Source of the DNA: Silene latifolia
Lineage: Eukaryota; Streptophyta; Magnoliopsida; Caryophyllales; Caryophyllaceae
Direction of reading: 5' to 3'
DNA: 64,000 nt
Assembly (NCBI RefSeq): GCF_048544455.1
Contig: NC_133534.1
Coordinates: forward strand, 223,538,292-223,602,291
In this document: one piece after another, positions 1 through 10,573 of the stretch
How positions within the stretch are numbered: the stretch's first letter is position 1
Layout: each line of letters begins with the position of its first letter
The notes under the pieces: generated by a model
Database searches by the model: none
What the model was told of the DNA's origin: nothing
The model's input: only the letters and a program-made list of their open reading frames with translations
Position numbers and translations under genes: made by a program

Positions 1-89
1 GTGATTATGTGCAACAAGATAATGGTGATTATGTGCACCGTTAAGATGGTGAAGAGAAGTGCTTCACAAGTTTGATGGAGAGAAGTGCT
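1..89. repeat. Left flank with two short direct repeats
   Basis: A 13-base word starting GTGATTATG occurs at 1 and again at 25. The word GAGAAGTGCTT occurs at 54-64 and 80-90. The copia element inserted in the second copy of this word, so GTGCT (85-89) is its left target duplication. No gene is visible in this short flank. Confidence 0.6.
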
Positions 90-331
90 TAAAAGATGTT
101 ATATTTCCCTTGCTTTATTGCGTAAATCAAGATACAATATATACTAGCAGGCTATCCTAAGTTAGCTCCCTAGTCCCACAAATCAAGGGAGGTTAATAAC
201 CACTAGCTAAAGTTAGGGAATGCAATCCCGTGTAAACAGCAGTCATAGAAGCTATCCTAGGAAACAATACAAACAGAAATATTTACAAGAATAAGTCAAT
301 ATTGGAAAGATAATATTGACATATTCTAATA
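90..331 (-). repeat. 3' LTR of copia-1
   Basis: 242 bp, nearly identical to 4700-4940. On the coding strand it follows a purine-rich tract at 332-345. Its outer border is fixed by the GTGCT target duplication at 85-89. Confidence 0.92.
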
Positions 332-1994
332 CACCTCCTCAGTCGAAGCAGGAGGTGGGCCGACATTGAGACTGGACCGGAAATCATCGAACAGAATTTT
401 TGGCAGTCCTTTAGTAAAGACATCGGCATACTGATATCGTGACGGAACATGACGAACTTGAACTTCATTGAGCGCGACTTTCTCCCGGACAAAATGAATA
501 TCTAGTTCAATATGTTTGGTTCTTTGATGATTAACCGGGTTGCCCAATAAATAAATAGCGGACACATTATCACAATAAATAATAGTGGCGCGTAGAATAG
601 GACATTTTAACTCGAGTAGCTGATTCCTGAGCCAGCATGACTCAGCCACGACATTTGCGACGCCACAATACTCGGCCTCTGAACTAGACCGTGAGACAGT
701 TGGTTGTCGTTTCGACAACCACGAAATTAAATTATTTCCAAGGTAGACACAATACCCGGAAGTGGAGCGGCGGGAGTCGGGACACCCTCCCCAGTCAGCA
801 TCCGTATACGGGGTGAGGGAACTGGTGTTCGAAGGACAGAGGTGCAGACCATAGTTGTACGTACCTTGGATATAGCGAATAATGCGTTTAAGTGCTCCAT
901 AATGTTCTTCACGCGGATCGTGCATAAATAGACAAATTTGTTGCACCGCGTAAGAAATGTCGGGACGGGTGAATGTTAAGTACTGCAATGCCCCGGCAAG
1001 ACTCCTATATAGGGCTGAGTCGGAGAATGGTTTGCCTCCAGTAGCACTAAGTTTTGACTTAGTGTCGACGGGTGTGATCGCGGGTTTGCATGAGGACATA
1101 TTAGCTTTAGCAATTATTTCCTGAGCATATTTAGATTGATGCAAAAATAACCCCCTGGAATGTCGTACAGCAGCAATTCCCAAGAAAAAATTGAGTGGGC
1201 CCAAGTCGGTCATAGAAAATTCGGACTGGAGCAGAGACATAATACGTACCCGGAGAGATTCAGACGATGTAGCAAGGATTATGTCATCAACATACAAAAG
1301 GAGATGGGCAAGCTGACCATCTTTATTGTATATAAAAAGAGAATTATCCGACTTGCTATGACTGAACCCAATTGTAGAGACATAGGTTGCAAAACGTTGA
1401 TACCACGCCCGCGGTGCTTGTTTAAGACCATATAATGATTTCTTTAATAGGCACACATGATTGGGTCGTGAGTGGTCTCGAAAACCGGGCGGCTGGTGCA
1501 TATAGACTGTCTCAGCAAGATGACCGTGGAAGAATGCATTTTTGACATCAAGTTGATGAATGGGCCAATGCTTTGATACAGCCAGGCTAAGGACGGTCCG
1601 TATAGTGGCGGGTTTGACTACCGGACTAAACGTCTCTTCACAATCAACGCCAACCTGTTGTGACCTACCATTAACCACAAGACGCTTTGTATCGCTCCAA
1701 ATCACCATTAGCTTTAAACTTATGCTTAAACAACCAAAGACAACGAGTTATATTAACATTCGAAAGTCGAGGCACAAGAACCCAAGTCTTGTTCTTAATG
1801 AGGGCATCGAATTCGTCTTTCATGGCACGATTCCAATTCGGGTCTTGGAGGGCAGTTATGGGACACTTCGGTATAGGTGATAATGTTGTAGCACATAAGT
1901 CGAACATGGTTTTCGGTTTGAAAATTCCGTGTTGGGCTCGAGTTGTCATTTGGGGCGAGGGGGCTGGTGGTGTAGGAGGTGTGTGTGGTGCCAC
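326..1994 (-). pseudogene. copia-1 reverse transcriptase and RNase H region (fossil)
   Basis: The conceptual product shows the copia RT motifs in order: QLDVKNAFFHG, SLYGLKQAPRAWY and the catalytic LLLYVDDI box. A copia RNase H follows with TDADWGGCPDSRRSTSGY and the SEAEY motif. The C-terminal part reads into the LTR, as is common in this family. This is the distal part of the pol region and overlaps the integrase region on its 5' side. It is treated as a fossil. Confidence 0.9.
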
Positions 1995-3592
1995 ACGGGG
2001 TGAGGAGGAGGCAGAAGATGCCGCCTGGGTAGGGGCAGGAGATGTCGGCGGCGTAGAGGTAGGGGAGTTCCCGGGGGAGTTGGGAGGTGTTGTAGGTGGT
2101 GAGGGGCTTGGGCCTGGTATATTGGGCTCGGGTGTATTGGGCCAGGTTGGTCTGGCAGTGTGGCTGATTTGTGTAGGTGGTGGGTCACATATGGAGAAGG
2201 CACATCTGTGAGAAAGTCGTATGTGGTATGGGCCGAGGGGTTTGGGCCAGCAAAAGGAAAGACGGTTTCAACAAAGGTCACATGACGAGCAATAATAATT
2301 TTCCGAGTACTCGGATCATAGCACTTGTATCCACGATGAGAAGGCGGGTAGCCTAAGAAGACGCACTGGGTCGCTCTTGGGGCGAGTTTGTGTATGGTGG
2401 TGGATGGTATATGTGGATAACAAAGACATCCAAATGTGCGGAGATGGCTATATGACGGGGTGCGAAAGTAAAGACTCGATGTGGGTGATTTGTAATTGTT
2501 GGCCTTGCTAGGGAGTATGTTATGGAGGTAAGTAGCCATGGCAAGGGCATGGTGCCACATTGAGGGTGGTAAGTGGGCATGTATGAGAAGGGTCCGAACC
2601 ATATTATTGATTGTTCGTATTTTTCTCTCGGCCTTACCATTTTGTGGGGAAGTGTGCGGGCAAGAGAAGCGGAATAGCATCCCTTGTGACCCGAAAAATT
2701 TATGAAATTGGGAGTTGTCGTACTCTCGACCATTGTCACATTGTAGTGTCTTGATATGAAAATTAAATTGGGTCTTTATCATGTTGTGAAATTTAGCAAA
2801 AATGTCATAAACTTGAGATTTTTGTGCAATAAGAAAAGTCCACAAAAAGTTCGTATAATCATCAAGAAATAAAATATAGTAGCGATGTTGATTCGAACTT
2901 ACGACCGAGGATGACCACAAATCCGTATGAAGAATATCAAATGGATGTAATGTTTCAGATAAAGACTTATTAAAGGGAAGCTTGATATGCTTACCCAACT
3001 GACACGAGTGACAAAGAGACAAAGACCTACGAGAACGACACGAAATGTCGGATTTATTACAAACGGAATTAAAAATGCTAGGACCCGGGTGACCTAAACG
3101 TCCGTGCCAAACATTGGACGAGACAGCGGTAAGGGCTTGAGTTGGTGCAGTAACGGTATGGTTTATAGGAAGAAGAGGATAGAGATCCCCCGTGCTATTG
3201 CTTCTCAGAAGCGGCGTCCCCGTCTTGAGATCCTTCACGGTAAAACCAAACGGGTCAAATTCAACGATTACACAATTATCAACTGTAAATTTACGAACCG
3301 AAACTAAATTTTTAATGAGGCCAGGGACATATAGCACGTTTTTCAGTTTAAGAGAGTTATTAGGGAAGGGAAGGGCAGTGTGACCAATACCACGAATCGG
3401 AATCAAATTGCCATTACCGACTACAATTGCACGATTACCACTCAAAGGAGAATAGGAAACGAGATTACCGTTGTTTGAGTTCATGTGAGACGACGCCCCG
3501 GTGTCCATATAAAAGTTGTTGTCGGGTTGTTGAAGATTAAACGATTGCATTACCGCAGCCAAGTTAGTAGGAACCAACGTCCCTGGTGGCAT
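1946..3592 (-). pseudogene. copia-1 protease and integrase region (fossil)
   Basis: An aspartic protease motif (YMDTGASSHM) lies near residue 30. It is followed by the GAG-pre-integrase zinc region (WHGRLGHP ... CHSCQLGKH) and the integrase core, with D in HTDLW, D in CDNGREY and E in NGKAERK. The C-terminal third is proline- and histidine-rich, as in the linker before copia RT. The protein order confirms the copia lineage. It is treated as a fossil. Confidence 0.9.
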
Positions 3593-4617
3593 ACCGAGTA
3601 TGCCAGGTTGAGCAAGGAAAGCTTGTTGAGGTCTAGGACCGAGTATGCCTTGCCCATTGTTAGCAGCAGGTGGCGTCCAACCAGAAGTGGGATACGGGCA
3701 TGGCGGCGCGGTCCACCCCTGTTGGGAGGATGCAGGCCATTGAGCAATAGGGACCCACGTCCAGTTGGAGGCAGAAGTTGCGGATGGCGTTTGTTGTCGG
3801 CCTGACTGCTTGTGAAAACCACCAGAATTTCCGCCGCCTTGATTCTTGCCCCGATAATTTCCTTTATGATGGCGATTCCCCTTCCCCTTATAATTGTTAT
3901 TGTAGTTAGAGGAATTACCACCATTATGGGACGTGTTTAGAGGCTTGGAATCAGAGGATGCAGCGACAAGAGCATGAGCAGAGGACGTACCAGCAGCTTT
4001 TTCTTCCTAGCTTCTTCCATGGTGAGCATTGAGCGGGCTTTGTAGAACGACGGGAGCGGGTCACTTTACTGAATGATTGTGGCCACGCTGGCATAACCCT
4101 CAGATAAATGGGTCACGAGTTGGAGCACCAGCCGGGTCTCGGGCACCGGAGATCCGACATTGGATAGTTGGTCAGCAATCATCTTCAATGCTTGGCAATA
4201 AGCAGAGACATTGGGATAGTTATCCATGTGGATATTGCTGAACTGTTGCTCCAGAGTGACAGTGCGAGAGTTTTGATTGTCGTTAAAAATATCCTTGAGA
4301 CGGTCCCAAGTTTGCTGGGCCGACGAACCGGGTTCAAGGATGGTGTGTAATAGGTCGATGGAGATGGTGCTATAAATCCATTGTTTAACAATGGCATCAA
4401 GACAGTCCCAATCGTCATCCTTCTTGAGAATAGCCTCCTTGGGAGGAGCAATATGATCAAGAACGTCAAAGGCACGAGCGGTATTCATGAAAAGCTCGGC
4501 CCATGAAGCGTAATGTACGTTTTCGATTTCAAGAATGATGGGTATATAGTTTTTGATATTCGAAACAGAATAGGCAGGGGAGAAGGATGGTTTTGAAGGT
4601 TGGGCATCATTAGTCAT
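3593..4617 (-). pseudogene. copia-1 gag region (fossil)
   Basis: The start MTNDAQPSKPSF lies at 4617, just downstream of the PBS. The UBN2-type gag body contains a YASWAELFMNTARAF-like segment and a WIYSTIS-like segment. Toward the protease side (about 3550-3924) the product is rich in G, Q, P and N, typical of the copia nucleocapsid part. The region is broken. Confidence 0.8.
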
Positions 4618-4699
4618 AGTGAAGAGATAAAGAAAGGAAAAGGAATTTGGAGAAGAAGGAGATGTAGCGGAAGCAGTGGATCGAAAAAGGATGATACCA

Positions 4700-4940
4700 T
4701 AAAAGATGTTATATTTCCCTTGCTTTATTGCGTAAATCAAGATACAATATATACTAGCAGACTATCCTAAGTTAGCTCCCTAGTCCCACAAATCAAGGGA
4801 GGTTAATAACCACTAGCTAAAGTTAGGGAATGCAATCTCGTGTAAACAGTAGTCATAGAAGCTATCCTATGAAACAATACAAACAGAAATATTACAAGAA
4901 TAAGTCAATATTGGAAAGATAATATTGACATATTCTAATA
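4700..4940 (-). repeat. 5' LTR of copia-1
   Basis: 241 bp. On the minus strand it runs from 4940 to 4700 and is followed at once by TGGTATCA, the copia primer-binding start complementary to initiator tRNA-Met. The outer border is fixed by GTGCT at 4941-4945. Confidence 0.92.
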
Positions 4941-4945
4941 GTGCT

Positions 4946-5369
4946 CCATATCAAGAAGACATTTTGAATCAAGGGAATGTGTTGAATAATTGATTCAAAA
5001 TAGCCAAATTATGTTAGCCTAATAATTTGTTAATTTGTTACATGCAGTTAGTGTGGGTTTAGCATTATACCACGTTTCCTAATATGTTGCTTGGCTCATG
5101 GATTGGTTGTTTGTGTTAATGGTCAACTAGTATAGCTCCTGTGCTACAGCACGATATTTTTTAGATTTGTTATATAAAGAAATTTTCTTATTAAATTAAT
5201 TGTATAAATTAACTATACTTGGAGTTTAATGTTATAATGTACGTAGTACTAAATATAATCTTAGTAAGAGGTAGAAAACGAAAGTTTACTATCATCGAAA
5301 GGTACTTTGAGTTAAGTTATTTATGTCTGAAACTATTTTCTACTTTACTGTTAAAAATAACACTATAAT
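4946..5369. other. AT-rich intergenic spacer
   Basis: No open reading frame, RNA gene or repeat with definable ends was seen here. The segment just right of the copia target site (4941-5000) is the continuation of the sequence at 1-89. Confidence 0.6.
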
Positions 5370-5377
5370 GTTATATC

Positions 5378-5817
5378 TAGATCTGGCAAACGGGTCAACC
5401 GGGTCGGGTTCGGGTCGGGTCATTTCGGGTTTCTCAAATTTTCGGGTTAGTTCGGATCGGGTCAGTTCATTTTGGGTTACGGGTCTATCTCGGGTTTGTT
5501 GGTCGGGTGTGTTTCGGGTCAAGCGGGTCGGGTTAATTCGGGTCAGGCCATTTTCGGGTCAAAGATTAAGAGAAGAGAGGCATTTCAAGTCTATTAGGGT
5601 CAATTAAAGTTATATTTGGTCGGGTCATTTTCGGGTTAAGTGGTTTCGGATTGGTCATTTCGGGCCGGGTCTGTTACGGGTCCATGAAAGCTCGGGTCAT
5701 TTTCGAGTCGGGTCGGGTCACTTCGGCCTTCGGGTGTCATTCGGGTTCAGCCTTTCGGGTCTCGGGTCATCCTTTTCGGGTCGGGTCAACCGGGTCGGGT
5801 TGATTTTGCCAGGTCTA
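5378..5817. mobile_element. hAT-type non-autonomous element, CGGGT-rich (MITE A)
   Basis: The ends are TAGATCTGGCAAA on the left and the complement of TAGACCTGGCAAAA on the right. They form terminal inverted repeats of the TAG-N-N-NTGGCAA type known from plant hAT/nDart elements. A perfect 8-bp target duplication GTTATATC lies at 5370-5377 and 5818-5825, the hAT signature. The 440-bp interior is an irregular array of CGGGT, CGGGTC and TTCGGG words with no coding capacity. Confidence 0.88.
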
Positions 5818-5825
5818 GTTATATC

Positions 5826-6270
5826 GTTGTATGATATGACATAACATAAAATTAAGTGATGTAAGATCTAATTAAAATGTTTATTACCTTATAACGAAAA
5901 CAGGTAAAAACAATATATTACGCATTTAAAAAGACAATTTGCAAATAATTAACTAATATTTTTTATTTTTTATTTTTAATAAAGAAAAGACATGAAAATT
6001 TGTTACGTCATTTAGAAAACCATATTTTGAGTCTAACTGTTGAAAGATAATACTATAAAAAGGAGATTTGCGTAATTTTAGAGTGTAACTGATAAAGGAT
6101 AACATTTATGGAAATTATTGTATACTAATAAATCAGGGATAATAGTTGTTTCTTGTAAAGAGGTAAATATAAATATAAATATAATATTGTTTTCATATAT
6201 ATAGTGTTGAGAGTTATTTTTTTAGGCGGGAAAACTATTAAGGGTTTTTATTCTCTTAGTAGTAGGGGAT
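5826..6270. other. AT-rich spacer between two hAT MITEs
   Basis: Strongly AT-rich sequence with no gene, inverted repeat or recognised family. Confidence 0.5.
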
Positions 6271-6278
6271 GCACTACC

Positions 6279-6733
6279 TAGAGGTGGCAATCGGGTCAGT
6301 CGGGTCGGGTTTGGGTCGGGTCACGTCGGGTCGGGTCATATCGGGTTCGGGTCATATCGGTTCAGCATACCCTTTCGGGTCGAGTCGAGTCGGGTCGGGG
6401 TCGGGTCGTTATCGGGTCGGGTCATTCGGGTCAAATGATGTGTCGGGTCGGGTCGGGTTTGGGTCGGGTCCGGTAACTTAATCGCATTACTATAATTTTT
6501 TACCATTAAATTTAGTTTTTAACCTATTATTTTGTTTAATTAATTCATTACTAAGTCAAACATATCAATCTAAACACAAAATCACTTTCATTTTGATCAA
6601 AATTAAGCTTAATAATTGTCGGGTCATCAATTTAATCGGGTCGTCATCGGGTCGGGTCGGGTCGGTTTCGGGTCACAATATTTTCGGGTTCGGGTCGGGT
6701 TTGCTCGGGTTCGGGTCAGACTTGCCAGCTCTA
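6279..6733. mobile_element. hAT-type non-autonomous element, CGGGT-rich (MITE B)
   Basis: The left end is TAGAGGTGGCAATC and the right end is the complement of TAGAGCTGGCAAGTC. Target duplications are GCACTACC (6271-6278) and ACACTACC (6734-6741), 7 of 8 matching. The interior has CGGGT-type arrays at both ends and a different AT-rich core at about 6480-6620. That makes it a relative of the element at 5378, not a copy. Confidence 0.85.
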
Positions 6734-6741
6734 ACACTACC

Positions 6742-7669
6742 TAGTGACTAGCTTAAGTTTAGGGATTAGTTATTTACTCACTCTATATAATAGGCATTAG
6801 TATGTACGGTTGATTTGCAATTCAAAGTGATTATTTTCTTCATTTCCAAATATATTTATTTTGTTTTGCCTTCTTTCATCTCAATTCCCCAACATAGAGG
6901 ACCCAATCATATTTCGTTTATTCTAGACTGATTCTATTGTCCATATTTATGTCATCTAAGTAGTTGTATCACCATAATCATATATCCCTCTGATATTAAT
7001 CAAAGTCAAAAGCATCGATGTTCGTTCCATTAAGATGAACTTTATATCCAACTGGAATTATTAATCAATCCCCTCTATCTCACAATTCATTCATTAACAT
7101 TATCATACCTAATTTTAGCCCCATTCTTTCATACTTGTAATACCTCTCCAATCAATCAAATTTATAATAATTGGATACGTAGACAGTGGTGGTACGGCGC
7201 ATTAGTGGCTATGAGATTAGGGCAGCATCGAGCCATGGTGGCTTGCTGATGAGCGCCTCAATGGTGTGCGAATTTGCTAAGGTGTCGGGTTCGGCACCGA
7301 GTCGAAGGTATAACAACTGATGACTGATATTTGTGGTTGCATCGGTGCTGCTCGAAGGAAGAGGTAGTGAAATCAGCCGGATTTTTTTGCAAATGGTGGA
7401 ACAGGTAGTCCCACCGTTGTTTTGTGAGAGCAGGGTGATCGAGTTGGCAATGGGCTGGGTTGATTGAATTAGTTTGTATAAACTATAAATGATCTTTGAG
7501 TTTTATTTTTAAATGGAGAGTGGAGAAGGTAGGGGATGAGAAAGGAGAAGACTGCCATGGATTGAAGGAAAATGTCAAGGATGAGTTTTTCAAAAGGGGT
7601 ATTTTGGGGAAGGAAGACAAAATATTGTTCATGTGATGACATGGACCCATTTTTGTAAGGAAAATGAAA
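6742..7669. other. Intergenic DNA, no gene recognised
   Basis: The left half is AT-rich. At about 7190-7450 the base composition rises and the text looks exon-like, but all frames are interrupted and I recognise no protein. It could be an old gene remnant or repeat. Confidence 0.4.
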
Positions 7670-7799
7670 GGGCCCCACCCGGTGACACTCAATTTGAGCG
7701 CCACCCTCTCACATGGGGTGAGTGGGGACCCATTCAATTAAAAAGGATTGTGAGAGGGTGACACCCAATTTGGGCGTCACCGGGTGGCGCCCTATCACT
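7670..7799. repeat. Foldback repeat, two arms of about 48 bp
   Basis: The left arm (about 7670-7717) and right arm (about 7751-7799) are imperfect inverted copies carrying CACCCGGTGAC and CACCCTCTCAC. Within each arm the core GGTGACACTCAATTTGAG is itself nearly palindromic. No target duplication was found. It is likely a small MITE or a remnant of one. Confidence 0.6.
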
Positions 7800-7975
7800 A
7801 TCCTTTTTGTAAATACTTTCAAACCCCCCCATTTTTTTGTTAAGGAAAATACTTTGATATTAAATCCCATTTTTGAAAAAAAATTGGATATGCGTGATGA
7901 TGAATTGTTGTCTGTTAAATTGATGCTATTTATGGTTGCTATTATTGGAACACAAATTCTCATTTATGACGTCGA

Positions 7976-8105
7976 TATCCGTCACAAACTTGTGACGGAT
8001 ACCGTTTCCTCTCACAAATAATCCATGAAGAGGCGAGTGGGGAAGCACATGGGGTGCCCCACCTTGTCCCCTCTCCTTTTTTGTGAGAGGTCACAAACTT
8101 GTGAC
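7976..8105. repeat. Foldback element with two GTCACAA palindromes
   Basis: A 26-bp palindrome, TATCCGTCACAA-AC-TTGTGACGGATA, lies at 7976-8001. A second (GTCACAAACTTGTGAC) lies at 8090-8105. Between them CCTCTCACAA (8009-8018) pairs with TTGTGAGAGG (8081-8090). The whole unit can fold into one long stem with two cruciform ends, as expected of a MITE. Confidence 0.6.
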
Positions 8106-8375
8106 GGGATTAGCCCATCACAAGCAAGACTAGCTGTTATTGGAATGAGTATGGTTGGATTTGATATGTAGAAGGTACAAGAAAGGAATGTCGAGAAAGG
8201 AATGTCGAAAAATTACTTTGTGAAGTATTGTGGTTGGAATGGTGTGGTTTATATACTAAAAACAATAATTAAGATCAACTTGTTGAATTTTATGATAATA
8301 TTACAACTTGGAACATACAGCTTTTATCACTCTATACAAACATAAATAATGTACATGTACGTAAGTGCGTAGTAA

Positions 8376-9194
8376 TCAAACATGAAGAAAATGATCCAAA
8401 TAAGAGAGGGCATCATCTACACTAAGATATCTCCAATTAACTATACACATTATCCCCACCTTCACCTTCTCAATCCTTAACTTATTCCAACCACCCCCAT
8501 CATGTGTTGTCGTCATCACCGCTTTCGTCTCCAACCTCAAATCCGCAACAAGACCACTCGACATCGCCCCGGAACAACACCAAGGCGTTGGCAACTCCTC
8601 CGAAAACCACCCATCAGCGCACGAAGAAAACCCGCCTTTCTTCAACCCACTTTCCTCCGCCATAACAGCAACCGCCCTCCACGCAGTATCCACCACGTTC
8701 CACGTCACCGTAACCCCCTCCAGCTCACCAACACTCCACTCTCTCCCTTCGTCCAAGTCAACCTCAAACCTAAAAGTGCCATGTGGGTCCCTCTTCAATT
8801 CCATGCATGGCCTCACTATACTGATCACGTGTCCACACGAGGGGACGCGGATAGTGATGGCGAACAGAAGGTGGGCCAGGGAGAGATTAGGCTTCCGTGG
8901 CATGGGGTTACGGAGTCGGGCAGCGGCATAACCGATTGCGTATAGGCGACGGTGTGAAACGACGTTGTTGGCGGCGGCGTGAAGGGTAGAGAGGGATGGG
9001 AAATGAGATGAGCAAAGTGGGTCCCATAAGTCATCATGGGAGAAGCAAGAAAACCAAGATTTGGAGACACAAGAAGCGATAGCAAGTGTCTTGGGGTCAA
9101 GGTGGTAGGATACTAAAGCAAGGACTTGCCATGGTGGTGGAGCAGATGCACAAACATTATTATTGTTAATATTGTTGTCGTTGATGGATGACAT
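8376..9194 (-). CDS. F-box family protein (At5g04010-like)
   Basis: An uninterrupted single-exon frame of 272 residues. After a short Asn-rich start, residues about 21-62 form an F-box: PWQVLALVSYHLDP, then KTLAIASCVSKSW, then the DDLWDPLCSSHFPSL block. F-box proteins bind Skp1 and bring substrates to SCF ubiquitin ligases. The rest has no LRR or Kelch repeats but resembles the small plant family around Arabidopsis At5g04010; that match is from memory. The ATG at 9194 is the first in frame and is followed by a repetitive NDNNINNNN stretch, so it is a plausible start. A TATA run lies about 100 bp upstream. The gene looks intact. Substrate unknown. Confidence 0.82.
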   Translation of the reverse strand: MSSINDNNINNNNVCASAPPPWQVLALVSYHLDPKTLAIASCVSKSWFSCFSHDDLWDPLCSSHFPSLSTLHAAANNVVSHRRLYAIGYAAARLRNPMPRKPNLSLAHLLFAITIRVPSCGHVISIVRPCMELKRDPHGTFRFEVDLDEGREWSVGELEGVTVTWNVVDTAWRAVAVMAEESGLKKGGFSSCADGWFSEELPTPWCCSGAMSSGLVADLRLETKAVMTTTHDGGGWNKLRIEKVKVGIMCIVNWRYLSVDDALSYLDHFLHV

Positions 9195-9226
9195 TTTGTT
9201 TATTTTATTTTTGTTGCTTATACTGA

Positions 9227-9254
9227 GTTATTATTATTATTATTATTATTATTT
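9227..9254. repeat. (TTA)n microsatellite in the F-box gene 5' region
   Basis: About nine TTA/ATT units run from 9227 to 9254, 33-60 bp upstream of the F-box start codon and probably within its 5' UTR. Confidence 0.85.
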
Positions 9255-9293
9255 TGTTAATGGAATGAGGTAGGGAGGTTTAAGGTTTATAGG

Positions 9294-9306
9294 ATATATA
9301 TATATA
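9294..9306 (-). promoter_or_regulatory. Probable TATA box of the F-box gene
   Basis: A run of alternating T and A lies about 100 bp upstream of the F-box ATG, at a plausible distance for a plant core promoter. It reads the same on both strands and could also be a simple repeat. Confidence 0.4.
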
Positions 9307-9787
9307 GAGGAGATAAAAGGAAGAAGAAAGGGGTTTAAGAAAGGTGGAAGGAATAATAATGTTGCGGTGGAGGTTGGGGGCGGTGGTGCAATCTATCAAA
9401 TGGAAGATGTATGTGTCCAACTGTGGAATGTTTTTGCATGCTCTTCAGCTGCATGCCACGTTTATCTTTTCTTGTCTCTCATGTGATCTTCTACTTTTCT
9501 TCTTCGATCATTGTGTGTTATTGTGCGTTTATTATTTCAAGAACAAATCGTATTTTGCGATTAACATAACACTAGTCCAATTTGGTTTTGCTTGTTATGA
9601 CGGGCACCTGGATTTTGCCAAAACTTCGGTTACGTGAGGTACACCCGGTGAAGTAAGCGAGACGGGTATGGATAGGGTTTTTGGTGGATTATGGTAAGGC
9701 AGGTGCGAATATGAAAATTGTATCGTCATGGATAGTATTGGTGATTTTATAAAACTTACCAAGTGTTTTGCTATAACTAATTAAGAT
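9307..9787. other. Intergenic DNA upstream of the F-box gene
   Basis: An open frame of 97 codons starts at 9344 but matches nothing I know and has hydrophobic low-complexity content. I treat it as chance. No other feature was seen. Confidence 0.45.
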
Positions 9788-9822
9788 ATAACTAGGTTTA
9801 CGACCCGTGAAATTCACCAGTT
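9788..9822 (+). repeat. Helitron-like terminus with ACCCGTG motif
   Basis: ATATAACTAGG is followed by ACCCGTGAAATTCAC, which could form the start of a short hairpin. A related sequence in the opposite orientation, with a better hairpin, lies at 57913-57952. Similar ends are common in plant Helitron-type repeats. The 3' end of this copy is not identified. Confidence 0.3.
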
Positions 9823-10573
9823 TATCTGTTTTAGTTTTGATATTTTATCGTATTGTTAATATTTGTTCGAGTAATTAGTTGTTGATCTATTTAAAAATAT
9901 GCACTCTTGAAATACATAGAAATTAGTTAGTTAATACCTTATTTTTTTGACAACTTTGGTTTATTTTTTTTAAATCGAATCCTGCAAATGACAATGTGGT
10001 AGCTACTAATTTTGAAAAACTTGACAACGGAGCAATGACAAAGACGACTCCTTATATATACGTGTGTTTTACTCCACAATAAAATAAAGTGAGTTTTAAA
10101 AATATTAAAAGTTGAAACCATCCGTATATAATAAATTCCGTATGGAAAAATTTTCAATGACGTCTTATAAGGTTGTAAACTCAATACCTCAGTATAGTCA
10201 TCTCCAAATTATTTCCACACCTCTCCATCAACCCTCTCATAGAAATATCTTTGAAGTCTTATCACCACGTGCATGCTTCAAATATTATTTACATCCGAAA
10301 AACATTTATTATATCGATAGAAAAATATTAGACACAATTCAACGGTATGGGCGGTATGGTCATGTATTACGAATTAAATTTTATTTCAATTGCTCAATAA
10401 TCTAAAAAATTATATTCCCTAAATTCGAATTCCAAAAGGTTCATAAAATTTTTTAAGTTCCTTATTACTATTTCAAGAATTTGATCCATCTCTTGTTATA
10501 CTGATGTCCACGATCCTATATAAAAATAAAATAGTATTAAAGACTATAACATAATCTATTCCAGTCTTGAAAA

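Larger units (their letters stand above)
90..4940 (-). mobile_element. Ty1/copia LTR retrotransposon, nearly full length, broken (copia-1)
   Basis: Two direct repeats of about 241 bp (90-331 and 4700-4940) bound the element. GTGCT at 85-89 and at 4941-4945 is a perfect 5-bp target duplication. On the minus strand the order is LTR, PBS beginning TGGTATCA next to the 5' LTR, gag, protease, integrase, reverse transcriptase, RNase H, a purine tract GAGGAGGTG and LTR. Integrase before RT is the copia order. The LTRs begin TATTAG and end CTTTTA on the coding strand, so the ends are TA...TA instead of TG...CA. By hand count the LTRs differ at four substitutions and one indel, about 1.7 percent, which suggests roughly 0.6-1.3 million years at usual plant rates. 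The coding part is broken in about three places. Confidence 0.93.

Noticed and set aside
1687-2211. 174-residue plus-strand frame rich in glycine and valine
   Set aside because: It is the complement of the copia-1 integrase-RT linker, which explains its composition.
5390-5800. CGGGT arrays as a telomere-like or GC-rich promoter sequence
   Set aside because: They lie strictly between hAT-type terminal repeats with 8-bp duplications, which explains them as transposon interior.
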